Assembly (NCBI GenBank): GCA_021799935.1
Contig: JAJYZM010000069.1
Span: 1-5,915, forward strand
Direction: 5' to 3'
Length of the DNA stretch: 5,915 nucleotides
Origin: a bacterium
GTDB lineage: Bacteria; SZUA-79; Acidulodesulfobacterales; Acidulodesulfobacteraceae
Part shown: positions 1 through 5,381 of the stretch, one piece after another
How positions within the stretch are numbered: position 1 is the first letter of the stretch
How the letters are laid out: the number at the start of each line of letters is the position of its first letter
Notes under the pieces: model-generated
Seen by the model: only the letters and a program-made list of their open reading frames with translations
The model's database searches: none
Told to the model about the DNA's origin: nothing
Translations under genes and position numbers: made by a program

Positions 1-438
1 GATATAATTTCTTTAGATATCAAAAGATATGCGGGAATAGGATATAAATACCCCTTCATCGCCGCCGCCATGTCGTTTTTTTTATTATCGTTTGCCGGAA
101 TACCCTTAACCTCTGGATTTATGGGGAAATTCTACGTATTTTCTTCCGCGGTTAAATCCGGTTATAACTGGTTAGTCTTAATTGCTCTTTTAAACAGCGC
201 TTTTGCGGCGTTTTATTATATTAAGATAATCGTCAAAATGTATATGCCCGATAAAGAGCCTGCAAGCCCGTCTTTGAATTCTTCAGACGATAATTTAGGA
301 ATTATTAGCGGCGCAATCGATGACGGATTAATGCTCACGATTATAATTTGTTTAATTTTAACCCTGCTTATGGGAGTACTTCCTCAAATATTTATAAATT
401 TTGCGAATAATTCCGCCGATTTATTATGGAGAATATAA
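1..438 (+). CDS. nuoN: NADH-quinone oxidoreductase subunit N, C-terminal part (5' end outside window)
   Basis: Membrane subunit of respiratory complex I, one of the three antiporter-like proton-pumping subunits. The frame is open from base 1, so the start lies upstream; 145 residues are visible. The stretch SFAGIPLTSGFMGKF (visible residues 30-44) is the family signature around a late transmembrane helix, and the Lys at visible residue 43 is the conserved buried lysine of that helix. It is followed by GYNWLVLIALLNSAFAAFYYIKII, the next helix pair, which fits NuoN better than NuoM or NuoL. A polar loop rich in Ser, Asp and Pro (about residues 80-107) precedes a last hydrophobic helix (about 109-130). 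An internal ATG at position 70 is not the start, because conserved family sequence continues upstream of it. The stop at 436-438 lies inside ispE, which suggests coupled translation. NuoN is usually the last nuo gene, so a complex I operon probably lies to the left. Confidence 0.93.
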   Translation, partial: DIISLDIKRYAGIGYKYPFIAAAMSFFLLSFAGIPLTSGFMGKFYVFSSAVKSGYNWLVLIALLNSAFAAFYYIKIIVKMYMPDKEPASPSLNSSDDNLGIISGAIDDGLMLTIIICLILTLLMGVLPQIFINFANNSADLLWRI

Positions 439-1319
439 CTTATTATGCCCCCGCAAAGATTAATTTTTCCCTAAGGATAGGCAGAAAAGAGCCGGCCGGT
501 CTCCATAAAATTCATTCCCTTATTAGAAGAATCGGTATAACCGATAAAATTACTTTTAAGATTGCGGAATACGGTTATAAAATCAAAGTCTTTCCGGGTC
601 CCGTTCTGAAAAACAAAGGAGCGGAAGCCGATTTGCAATTCATTTCAAATGAAAATAATATAGCAGTAAGGGCGGCGAAAAGTTTTTTTAATAAATTAAA
701 TATTGATAATAAAGGCATAGACTTATTAATAGAAAAAAATATACCGTTTAACGCCGGATTGGGAGGCGGTTCAAGCGACGGAGCAGGGTTGCTCTTGAAG
801 CTGAACGAAGTCTATAATAATATATTAGAAAAAGCAGAATTACGGAAACTGGCATTGGAAACTGGTTCCGACGTACCTTTCTTTTTATCGGAAAGCGATG
901 CGTTAGTATCCGGATTCGGCGAAAATATCGAAGAAATTGAAAACGGCGCGCTGTCTAGATATTATATCGTTTTAATCATACCAGATTTCGGGATAAGCAC
1001 AAAAGAAGCGTATGCCGACTACGATGATTTTTTATTGACAAATAATATAAATTATTATAATATTCAATACTTAGGCTTTAAAGATTTGGAGTTGAAAAAC
1101 GATTTCGAGAGCGTGATATTTAAAAAATATCCGGTTCTAGAAGAAATTAAAGAATCGTTAATTTCAAACGGGGCAGAGTTGTCTCTTTTATCGGGAAGCG
1201 GTTCCGCCGTGTTCGGAGCTTTTAAAACGTTAAACGGCGCAAACTTATATATAGACAATTTAAAATCGTTTAATTTTTATCGCAGGGTGCGCTTGAGTTA
1301 TTTGACAGAAACTTTATAA
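426..1319 (+). CDS. ispE: 4-diphosphocytidyl-2-C-methyl-D-erythritol kinase
   Basis: Cytosolic GHMP-family kinase that phosphorylates CDP-methylerythritol with ATP, in the non-mevalonate (MEP) isoprenoid pathway. At 297 aa it is slightly longer than the E. coli enzyme (about 283). The N-terminal motif APAKINFSL places the catalytic Lys at residue 11, and HKIHSL (residues 27-32) is the substrate-binding region. The glycine-rich ATP loop AGLGGGSSDGAG spans residues 110-121. GSDVPFF carries the catalytic Asp149. The C-terminal GHMP motif LSGSGSAVFG is at 255-264. The usual Gly-Tyr-His of the N-terminal motif reads Gly-Leu-His here. The ATG lies within the end of nuoN (13-bp overlap) and has no clear Shine-Dalgarno, so translation is probably coupled to nuoN. 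It is the first gene of the conserved block with spoVG, tRNA-Gln and prs. Confidence 0.96.
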   Translation: MENITYYAPAKINFSLRIGRKEPAGLHKIHSLIRRIGITDKITFKIAEYGYKIKVFPGPVLKNKGAEADLQFISNENNIAVRAAKSFFNKLNIDNKGIDLLIEKNIPFNAGLGGGSSDGAGLLLKLNEVYNNILEKAELRKLALETGSDVPFFLSESDALVSGFGENIEEIENGALSRYYIVLIIPDFGISTKEAYADYDDFLLTNNINYYNIQYLGFKDLELKNDFESVIFKKYPVLEEIKESLISNGAELSLLSGSGSAVFGAFKTLNGANLYIDNLKSFNFYRRVRLSYLTETL

Positions 1320-1343
1320 ACTTATTACTCAACTTATTTTTTT

Positions 1344-1349
1344 GGAGGG
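1344..1349 (+). promoter_or_regulatory. Shine-Dalgarno of spoVG
   Basis: GGAGGG lies 8 bases before the ATG at 1358. It is the strongest ribosome-binding site in the window, and spoVG may therefore be translated more strongly than its neighbours. The rest of the 38-bp gap after ispE is AT-rich, with no recognisable promoter or terminator. Confidence 0.8.
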
Positions 1350-1357
1350 ATTTTGCT

Positions 1358-1621
1358 ATGCAAGTTACCGAAGTTAACGTTTTTCCTGTGAATGAAGAGA
1401 AGTTAAAAGCTTATGTTACTATTACGTTCGATAACTGTTTTGTAGTCAGGGACCTTAAGATAATTAACGGAAAAGACGGGCTGTTTGTTGCAATGCCGAG
1501 CAAAAAAAGGAAAGACGGCACGTTTAAAGATACTGCGCATCCATTAAACAACGAAACCAGGGATATGATAGAATCGGCCGTCCTTGCCGCATATGAAGCC
1601 GCTCTGAATAGCCAGGAATAA
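1358..1621 (+). CDS. spoVG: SpoVG family nucleic-acid-binding regulator
   Basis: Small protein of 87 aa that matches the SpoVG family along its full length. Visible hallmarks are MQVTEVNVFPV at the N-terminus, LKAYVTITFDNCFVVRDLKI (residues 16-35), GLFVAMPSKKRKDG (41-54) and the D-AHPLN-ETR segment (58-68), followed by a C-terminal helix. In Firmicutes SpoVG affects sporulation and septation and, in several species, binds RNA or DNA. Homologues are common in non-sporulating Deltaproteobacteria, where the role is not established, so the name does not imply sporulation here. The PSKKRKDG segment is basic and a likely nucleic-acid contact. The gene lies between ispE and tRNA-Gln, an order I recall as conserved in that group. 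The ATG is supported by a strong Shine-Dalgarno. Confidence 0.95.
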   Translation: MQVTEVNVFPVNEEKLKAYVTITFDNCFVVRDLKIINGKDGLFVAMPSKKRKDGTFKDTAHPLNNETRDMIESAVLAAYEAALNSQE

Positions 1622-1659
1622 ACGCAAAACCTCTTGTCTTTTAATTTACATATATGAAT

Positions 1660-1734
1660 TGGGGCGTCGACAAGCGGCAAGTCACAGGATTTTGATTCCT
1701 GCATTCGGAGGTTCGAATCCTCCCGCCCCAGCCA
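1660..1734 (+). tRNA. tRNA-Gln (anticodon UUG), CCA encoded
   Basis: A complete cloverleaf can be folded by hand. The acceptor arm TGGGGCG (1660-1666) pairs with CGCCCCA (1724-1730), followed by discriminator G1731 and an encoded CCA (1732-1734). The D stem is GAC 1669-1671 with GTC 1681-1683. The anticodon stem is CAGGA 1685-1689 with TCCTG 1697-1701, around the loop TTTTGAT, giving anticodon TTG at 1692-1694 (reads CAA, Gln). The T arm is GGAGG 1707-1711 with CCTCC 1719-1723, around TTCGAAT. No separate promoter is evident in the 38 bp after spoVG, so it may be processed from a spoVG-prs transcript. Its 3' end from 1717 onward is duplicated 92 bp downstream. Confidence 0.97.
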
Positions 1735-1771
1735 AGCAGTATGTAAGACGAAAGCAGTAAAATAGGATAAT
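1717..1771 (+). repeat. 55-bp direct repeat, copy 1 (tRNA-Gln 3' end plus downstream)
   Basis: This copy begins at the last two bases of the T loop. It runs through the 3' half of the T stem, the acceptor 3' strand, the discriminator and CCA, then 37 bp past the tRNA. It is identical, base for base, to 1809-1863. Within it the 8-mer AAGCAGTA occurs twice (1734-1741 and 1752-1759, period 18). Its position at the 3' end of a tRNA gene is typical of an integrase attachment site, but a plain tandem duplication would look similar. Confidence 0.9.
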
Positions 1772-1787
1772 AAATATGTTTGGAATG

Positions 1788-1812
1788 GGATCACGACCGA
1801 AGGGAGTCATCC
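1788..1812 (+). other. Imperfect hairpin in the spacer between the two repeat copies
   Basis: GGATCAC (1788-1794) can pair with GTCATCC (1806-1812) around an 11-base loop, with a single C-C mismatch. An alternative, overlapping hairpin pairs GGGAG (1802-1806) with CTCCC (1812-1816) around TCATC. The 37-bp spacer (1772-1808) codes for nothing recognisable and has no 5' tRNA half. The core GACCGAAGGGAG resembles cores of short dispersed palindromic repeats in other genomes, from general recall only. Confidence 0.45.
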
Positions 1813-1863
1813 TCCCGCCCCAGCCAAGCAGTATGTAAGACGAAAGCAGTAAAATAGGATAAT
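1809..1863 (+). repeat. 55-bp direct repeat, copy 2 (orphan tRNA-Gln 3' fragment)
   Basis: Perfect second copy of 1717-1771. Its first 26 bases (1809-1834) include the tRNA-derived T-stem 3' half, the acceptor 3' strand and CCA (CCA at 1824-1826). No matching 5' tRNA half precedes it, so it cannot form a tRNA by itself. The AAGCAGTA pair recurs at 1826-1833 and 1844-1851. It ends 36 bp before the prs start codon and therefore forms most of the prs leader. Its stretch CTCCCGC (1812-1818) is complementary to the prs ribosome-binding site. Confidence 0.9.
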
Positions 1864-1891
1864 GACGCGGCTTAATTTTATAAAAAATTGC

Positions 1892-1896
1892 GGGAG
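1892..1896 (+). promoter_or_regulatory. Shine-Dalgarno of prs, decides the ATG start
   Basis: GGGAG lies only 3 bases before the ATG at 1900, which is shorter than usual spacing. An in-frame TTG at 1888 would add four residues, but it has no ribosome-binding site upstream and would place the GGGAG inside the coding region. The ATG is preferred for that reason and because it gives the family's usual length and N-terminus. Confidence 0.65.
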
Positions 1897-1899
1897 AAT

Positions 1900-2847
1900 A
1901 TGACTAATAAATTAAAATTATTTACCGGTAATTCTAATAAAGAACTGGCCGAAAAAATGGCGGATTATCTCGGCATAACTTTAGGAGACGCAGAGGTTTA
2001 CAATTTCAGCGACGGGGAAACTTTCATCAATATAAACGAAAACGTCAGAGGCTGCGATATTTTTCTTATGCAGTCCACGTCGAATCCCGTAGATAAAAAT
2101 CTAATGGAACTTCTGATAATGATAGATGCAATGAAAAGGGCATCGGCAAACAGAATAACCGCCGTCGTGCCGTATTACGGCTACGCCAGGCAGGATAGAA
2201 AAACGGCATCAAGAGTGCCTATAACCGCAAAATTAGTAGCGGACATTATTACTACAGCCGGTGCGGACAGACTGTTGTCTATGGATTTGCACGCCGGTCA
2301 GATACAGGGATTTTTTAATATTCCGGTTGACCATCTATATGCGGCGCCGGTACTGCTTGAATATATTAAAGAAAAAAAATATGAACCTACGGATATAGTC
2401 GTAGTTTCTCCCGATGCCGGAGCGGTTGAAAGGTCGAGGTCTTTCGCAAAGCATTTAGGGGCAAATCTTGCCATTATAGATAAAAGAAGAATTAAAGCAA
2501 ATGTCGCGGAAATAATGAACGTTATCGGCGACGTTAAAAATAAAATCGCTATTATGTTAGACGACATGATAGATACCGCCGGCACTATTACACAGGGAGC
2601 CGCGGCGCTTTCCGATAACGGCGCAAGCGATGTAATAGCAATGGCTACGCATGGAGTTTTGTCGGGCGAAGCAATGGACAAGATAGATAATTCTCCCATA
2701 AAGGAGCTTATAATAACCGATACTATAAACCAGAAAAACAGGCAGGGACTGTCAAGCAAGATTAAAATATTAAGCGTCGCAAATATTCTCGGAGAAGCGG
2801 TCAAAAGAATTCATGACGAAGATTCGGTCAGTTCGCTTTTTATTTAA
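1900..2847 (+). CDS. prs: Ribose-phosphate pyrophosphokinase (PRPP synthetase, class I)
   Basis: Transfers pyrophosphate from ATP to ribose 5-phosphate to give PRPP, the precursor for purines, pyrimidines, NAD, His and Trp. From the ATG at 1900 the protein is 315 aa, the same length as the E. coli enzyme. It begins MTNKLKLFTGNSN, a typical family N-terminus. Visible motifs are FSDGE (36-40), NENVRG (46-51), the ATP-binding YARQDRK (95-101), DLHAGQIQGFF with the conserved His131 (129-139), the flexible-loop KRR (195-197) and the PRPP/ribose-5-phosphate loop DDMIDTAGT (221-229). No key residue is missing. It sits between tRNA-Gln and rplY. Its leader carries the orphan tRNA fragment, so expression may differ from relatives that lack the duplication; that is inference. 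Confidence 0.98.
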   Translation: MTNKLKLFTGNSNKELAEKMADYLGITLGDAEVYNFSDGETFININENVRGCDIFLMQSTSNPVDKNLMELLIMIDAMKRASANRITAVVPYYGYARQDRKTASRVPITAKLVADIITTAGADRLLSMDLHAGQIQGFFNIPVDHLYAAPVLLEYIKEKKYEPTDIVVVSPDAGAVERSRSFAKHLGANLAIIDKRRIKANVAEIMNVIGDVKNKIAIMLDDMIDTAGTITQGAAALSDNGASDVIAMATHGVLSGEAMDKIDNSPIKELIITDTINQKNRQGLSSKIKILSVANILGEAVKRIHDEDSVSSLFI

Positions 2848-2851
2848 TAAT

Positions 2852-2860
2852 TGGTATAAT
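2852..2860 (+). promoter_or_regulatory. Candidate extended -10 promoter upstream of rplY
   Basis: A perfect TATAAT (2855-2860) is preceded by TG and one base, forming an extended -10 element. At 17-bp spacing the -35 position (2832-2837, TTCGCT) is poor, which an extended -10 can tolerate. It lies in the 44-bp gap between prs and rplY and could drive rplY-pth-ychF independently. AT-rich sequence produces such matches by chance. Confidence 0.4.
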
Positions 2861-2878
2861 AAAATAAAAAAAATAAAA

Positions 2879-2884
2879 AAGGAG
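2879..2884 (+). promoter_or_regulatory. Shine-Dalgarno of rplY, supports a TTG start
   Basis: AAGGAG lies 7 bases before TTG at 2892. No in-frame ATG occurs near the expected N-terminus, and the protein read from this TTG starts exactly where the L25 family starts. The non-standard start is therefore well supported. Confidence 0.8.
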
Positions 2885-2891
2885 ATTTTCA

Positions 2892-3542
2892 TTGGAAATA
2901 ATTAATTTAAACGTTGAAGCAAGAAAAAAAGAAAACAATCTTAAATCCTTGAGAAAAGAAGGCATTATACCGGGGGTACTATACGGAAAAAAAATAGGTT
3001 CGCTTATCATTCTGTTGAACTATAAAGAATTTCTTAAGGCATTCGCAAAGCATTCGGTATCTTCTTTTATCAACTTAGTAAGCAAGGAAGACGGCGTAAA
3101 CGGTAAAACCGTAGTTATAAAAGAAATCCAGAAGGACCCCGTTACCGATAATATTATTCATATCGATTTGCATGAAATATCGATGGATGAAAAAATAGAG
3201 ATAGAAGCATCCGTCCATTTTGTCGGCAAGCCTGAAGGAGTTAAACTCGGCGGAATTCTCGAGCCGCTTATGAGGCATATTGCCATAAAGGGCTATCCTA
3301 AAGATATAATAGATACTATAAATATCGATGTTTCCTCGCTTAAAATCGGCGATATTATACACGTAAGAGATTTAAAATTAGGCGAAAACATAGAAATAAT
3401 GGCTGAAGAGGATGCGGCTATAGTAACCATTGCCGAACCTGCAGTCGAAGAAGTTTCCGCCGAAAGCGAAACTGCCGCCGAAAGCGAAACTGCCGCCGCA
3501 GCGCCTACCGCCGCCGCAGCCCAGCCTTCTCAGAAGGGTTAA
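2892..3542 (+). CDS. rplY: 50S ribosomal protein L25, general stress protein Ctc form
   Basis: Binds 5S rRNA in the large ribosomal subunit. The protein is 216 aa, the long two-domain (CTC/TL5) type rather than the roughly 94-aa E. coli form. The N-terminal RNA-binding L25 domain (about 1-93) shows ARKKENNLKSLRKEGIIPGVLYG and ends with HIDLHEIS. The C-terminal beta domain (about 97-182) shows VHFVGKPEGVKLGGILE and a D-DIIHVRDL-L-L segment. The tail (183-216) is low-complexity, rich in Ala, Glu and Ser, and includes a duplicated six-residue unit. Such acidic and Ala-rich tails are common in this family and are probably disordered. Translation starts at TTG with a good ribosome-binding site. 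pth follows after 18 bp, and the rplY-pth pairing is widespread in bacteria. Confidence 0.96.
   Translation: MEIINLNVEARKKENNLKSLRKEGIIPGVLYGKKIGSLIILLNYKEFLKAFAKHSVSSFINLVSKEDGVNGKTVVIKEIQKDPVTDNIIHIDLHEISMDEKIEIEASVHFVGKPEGVKLGGILEPLMRHIAIKGYPKDIIDTINIDVSSLKIGDIIHVRDLKLGENIEIMAEEDAAIVTIAEPAVEEVSAESETAAESETAAAAPTAAAAQPSQKG
3457..3498 (+). repeat. 18-bp in-frame tandem repeat in the rplY tail
   Basis: A perfect period of 18 bp covers 42 bp (about 2.3 copies, unit core GCCGAAAGCGAAACTGCC). It encodes the repeated residues AESETA. The period is a multiple of three, so copy-number change would lengthen or shorten the tail without a frameshift. Confidence 0.9.
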
Positions 3543-3560
3543 AATTTCTATTTTATTAAG

Positions 3561-4181
3561 ATGCCTGAGAATATATTTATTTTTGGACTTGGAAATCCGG
3601 GGTCGGAATACCGGTTTTCTAAGCACAATTTCGGCTTTACGGCATTAGACTATTTTTTCGAAGAAAACGATTTCCCGTTGTTTATTAATAAAAAAAATTA
3701 TTCGATTTCCCGTAAAATCATATACGGCAAAAATATATTCTTGTTCAAACCGCTTACTTTTATGAATTTGAGCGGAAAAGCCGTAAAAGAAGCTTTAAAT
3801 AAAAACGGTGTTTTTAAGATCGGAGAAAACGAAGCCGATTCGGGCATTGTTTTAATTCATGACGACCTCGACCTTAATTTTGGAAATTATAAAATTAAGT
3901 TAGGCGGCAGCGGCGGTTCCCATAACGGCGTTAATTCCGTTATAAATTCGCTTCAGAGCAAAAATTTTATACGCATAAAATTAGGCATTAATTCCCCTGA
4001 AAGAGTTAAATTTAATTCAGGCGCAGATTATGTCCTGTCTAATTTTTCAAAAGACGAAATTAAAAGATTGCCCGATATATTAAAAATAATAAATGAAATT
4101 TTATTGTCCATTATAAAGGACGGTCTTGCGAAAACTATGAATAATTATAATTGCGGACCGCTAAAGAAAGGCGGAGCGTAA
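3561..4181 (+). CDS. pth: Peptidyl-tRNA hydrolase
   Basis: Cytosolic esterase that releases tRNA from peptidyl-tRNAs that drop off the ribosome. The protein is 206 aa, a little above the usual 185-200. Visible motifs are FGLGNPGSEY with Asn12, the catalytic His22 in SKHNFGF, LTFMNLSG with Asn69 (65-72), HDDLDL with Asp101 (100-105), and GGSHNGVNSV with Asn122 (118-127). The position before the catalytic His is Lys where Arg is common, and the later GIGRP motif reads GINSP; neither removes a catalytic residue. There is no clear Shine-Dalgarno before the ATG, only AAG directly adjacent, so translation may depend on coupling to rplY 18 bp upstream. ychF follows after 4 bp. The C-terminus (about 200-206, LKKGGA) contains the ychF ribosome-binding site at DNA level. 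Confidence 0.96.
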   Translation: MPENIFIFGLGNPGSEYRFSKHNFGFTALDYFFEENDFPLFINKKNYSISRKIIYGKNIFLFKPLTFMNLSGKAVKEALNKNGVFKIGENEADSGIVLIHDDLDLNFGNYKIKLGGSGGSHNGVNSVINSLQSKNFIRIKLGINSPERVKFNSGADYVLSNFSKDEIKRLPDILKIINEILLSIIKDGLAKTMNNYNCGPLKKGGA

Positions 4182-4185
4182 AAAA

Positions 4186-5286
4186 ATGGGACTTAAATGC
4201 GGCATAGTCGGCCTTCCTAACGTCGGTAAATCTACCATATTTAACGCTATTACGTCCGGCGGAGCCGAAGCAAGCAATTATCCGTTCTGCACTATAGAGC
4301 CCAATGTGGGCATAAAGCCGGTTAAAGATAAAAGATTAGAAAAATTGCGCGATATATTCAATCCGGAAAAATATACCCCTACATATGTGGAATTCGTCGA
4401 TATTGCCGGATTAGTCAAGGGAGCGTCGGCAGGCGAAGGGCTGGGCAATAAATTTCTTTCCCACATAAGGAACGTCGATTTAATCATACACGTTATAAGA
4501 ATATTTAAAGATAACTCGGTCGTGCACGTAGAAGGCGGAATAAATCCTGCAAGGGATTTAGATATTATTAATACCGAGCTTGCGTTAAGCGATATAGAAA
4601 TTCTTTCCAAACATCTACAGAAGCTCGAAAAAATAGCCAGAAGCGGCGATAAAGCGGCTGCATCTAATTTAGATTTTTTAAGAAAAGTTAACGTCCAGCT
4701 TTCCGAAACAGGCGCTATTAACGGGAAGGAATTTACCGAAGCGGAAAAAAACATCCTGAAATCTTTAGGCATAATATCCGCAAAACCGGCGGTGTATGTT
4801 CTTAACGTCGATGAGGATATGCTGGCGGAAAATTTTTCCAATCGAGATATCGAAGAAATTATGAGTATAGCCTCGCCTAAAAATATACCGGTTATAAGAT
4901 TGTGCGCAAAATTAGAAGAAGAACTTTCCTCTTTAGGAGATGAAGACAGAGATGCTTTTCTTAAGGACTACGGACTGGATTCTTCCGCATTGGATACCGT
5001 TGCGTCTGTCAGTTTCGGACTTCTGGGTTTAATTTCGTTTTTTACCGCCGGCAAACAGGAGGTAAGGGCATGGGAGATAAAAAACGGCTGGAAGGCGCCT
5101 CAAGCCGCCGGAACTATTCATACGGATTTCGAAAAAGGTTTTATTAGAGCGGAAGTTATTTCTTACGATGATTTTATTAAAGCCGGTTCGGAAGCTAATG
5201 CCGCAAAAATGGGGCTTCTAAGGCTTGAAGGAAAAGACTACACGGTAAAAGACGGCGATATAATGCATTTTAGGTTTAACGTTTAA
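4186..5286 (+). CDS. ychF: Ribosome-associated YchF/Ola1 family ATPase
   Basis: Cytosolic P-loop protein of the Obg-related TRAFAC class that binds ribosomes and hydrolyses ATP in preference to GTP; in E. coli it is linked to stress response and translation. The protein is 366 aa, close to E. coli YchF (363). The P-loop GLPNVGKST spans residues 9-17, switch II DIAGLVKGAS spans 72-81, and the conserved His114 follows in VVHVEGG. The G4 position reads NVDED (207-211) rather than NKxD, the change tied to ATP use in this family. A helical insert covers about 125-200. The C-terminal TGS-like domain (about 285-366) ends DGDIMHFRFNV, a strongly conserved family terminus. The Shine-Dalgarno GGAG (4173-4176) lies inside the end of pth, 9 bases before ATG, which indicates co-transcription. 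No classical terminator follows. Confidence 0.97.
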   Translation: MGLKCGIVGLPNVGKSTIFNAITSGGAEASNYPFCTIEPNVGIKPVKDKRLEKLRDIFNPEKYTPTYVEFVDIAGLVKGASAGEGLGNKFLSHIRNVDLIIHVIRIFKDNSVVHVEGGINPARDLDIINTELALSDIEILSKHLQKLEKIARSGDKAAASNLDFLRKVNVQLSETGAINGKEFTEAEKNILKSLGIISAKPAVYVLNVDEDMLAENFSNRDIEEIMSIASPKNIPVIRLCAKLEEELSSLGDEDRDAFLKDYGLDSSALDTVASVSFGLLGLISFFTAGKQEVRAWEIKNGWKAPQAAGTIHTDFEKGFIRAEVISYDDFIKAGSEANAAKMGLLRLEGKDYTVKDGDIMHFRFNV

Positions 5287-5306
5287 CCTTATTATTTTTT
5301 ATTGTC

Positions 5307-5352
5307 ATTGCGAGCGATAGCGGACGGACGAAGTCCGGCGAAGCTCGCCAAT
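5307..5352. repeat. Nested inverted-repeat element in the ychF/MarC convergent gap
   Basis: The outer arms ATTGCGAGC (5307-5315) and GCTCGCCAAT (5343-5352) pair over nine positions with one bulged C. An inner hairpin CGGAC (5325-5329) with GTCCG (5333-5337) closes around GAA. A competing hairpin GGCGA (5337-5341) with TCGCC (5345-5349) also exists. The region is clearly richer in GC than its surroundings. Its left end with preceding bases reads GTCATTGCGAGCG, which resembles the head of a dispersed palindromic repeat seen in many bacterial genomes (recall, not a search). No T-tract follows directly on either strand, so a standard intrinsic terminator is not supported, although it could still slow converging polymerases. 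Confidence 0.65.
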
Positions 5353-5381
5353 CCCGCTTTGTCAAGAGTGTTATTCCTTTT

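Noticed and set aside
1622..1659. Dedicated promoter for tRNA-Gln
   Set aside because: TTGTCT at 1634-1639 resembles a -35 box, but no -10 box fits at 16-18 bp spacing before the tRNA starts at 1660.
1411..1794. Minus-strand open frame of 127 codons crossing spoVG and the tRNA
   Set aside because: Its middle part (GREDSNLRMQES type) is simply the tRNA-Gln sequence read in antisense, a known source of false protein annotations. The rest is the antisense of spoVG, and it has no ribosome-binding site.
1772..1826. A second, degenerate tRNA gene upstream of the orphan 3' fragment
   Set aside because: Only a weak GnAGG match at 1799-1803 resembles the T stem 5' half. No acceptor 5' strand, D arm or anticodon arm is present, and there are only about 55 bases before the fragment's CCA. 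A 3' fragment duplication explains the sequence better.
1888..1890. TTG as the prs start codon
   Set aside because: It would place the only Shine-Dalgarno (1892-1896) inside the coding region and has none upstream. The ATG at 1900 gives the standard 315-aa length.
2298..2804. Long minus-strand open frame of 168 codons opposite prs
   Set aside because: Complete shadow of prs, with no family resemblance and no promoter or ribosome-binding site. The same applies to the antisense frames over ispE, rplY and ychF.
3430..3648. Plus-strand frame encoding a Lys/Pro-rich repeat peptide (KLPPKAKLPP)
   Set aside because: It is the out-of-frame reading of the 18-bp repeat in the rplY tail and overlaps both rplY and pth. 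The true frames carry conserved domains.
5287..5381. Intrinsic terminator for ychF or the MarC gene
   Set aside because: The hairpin at 5307-5352 has no U-tract directly after it on either strand; the T-run at 5295-5300 precedes it on the plus strand. Kept as a repeat-like element instead.
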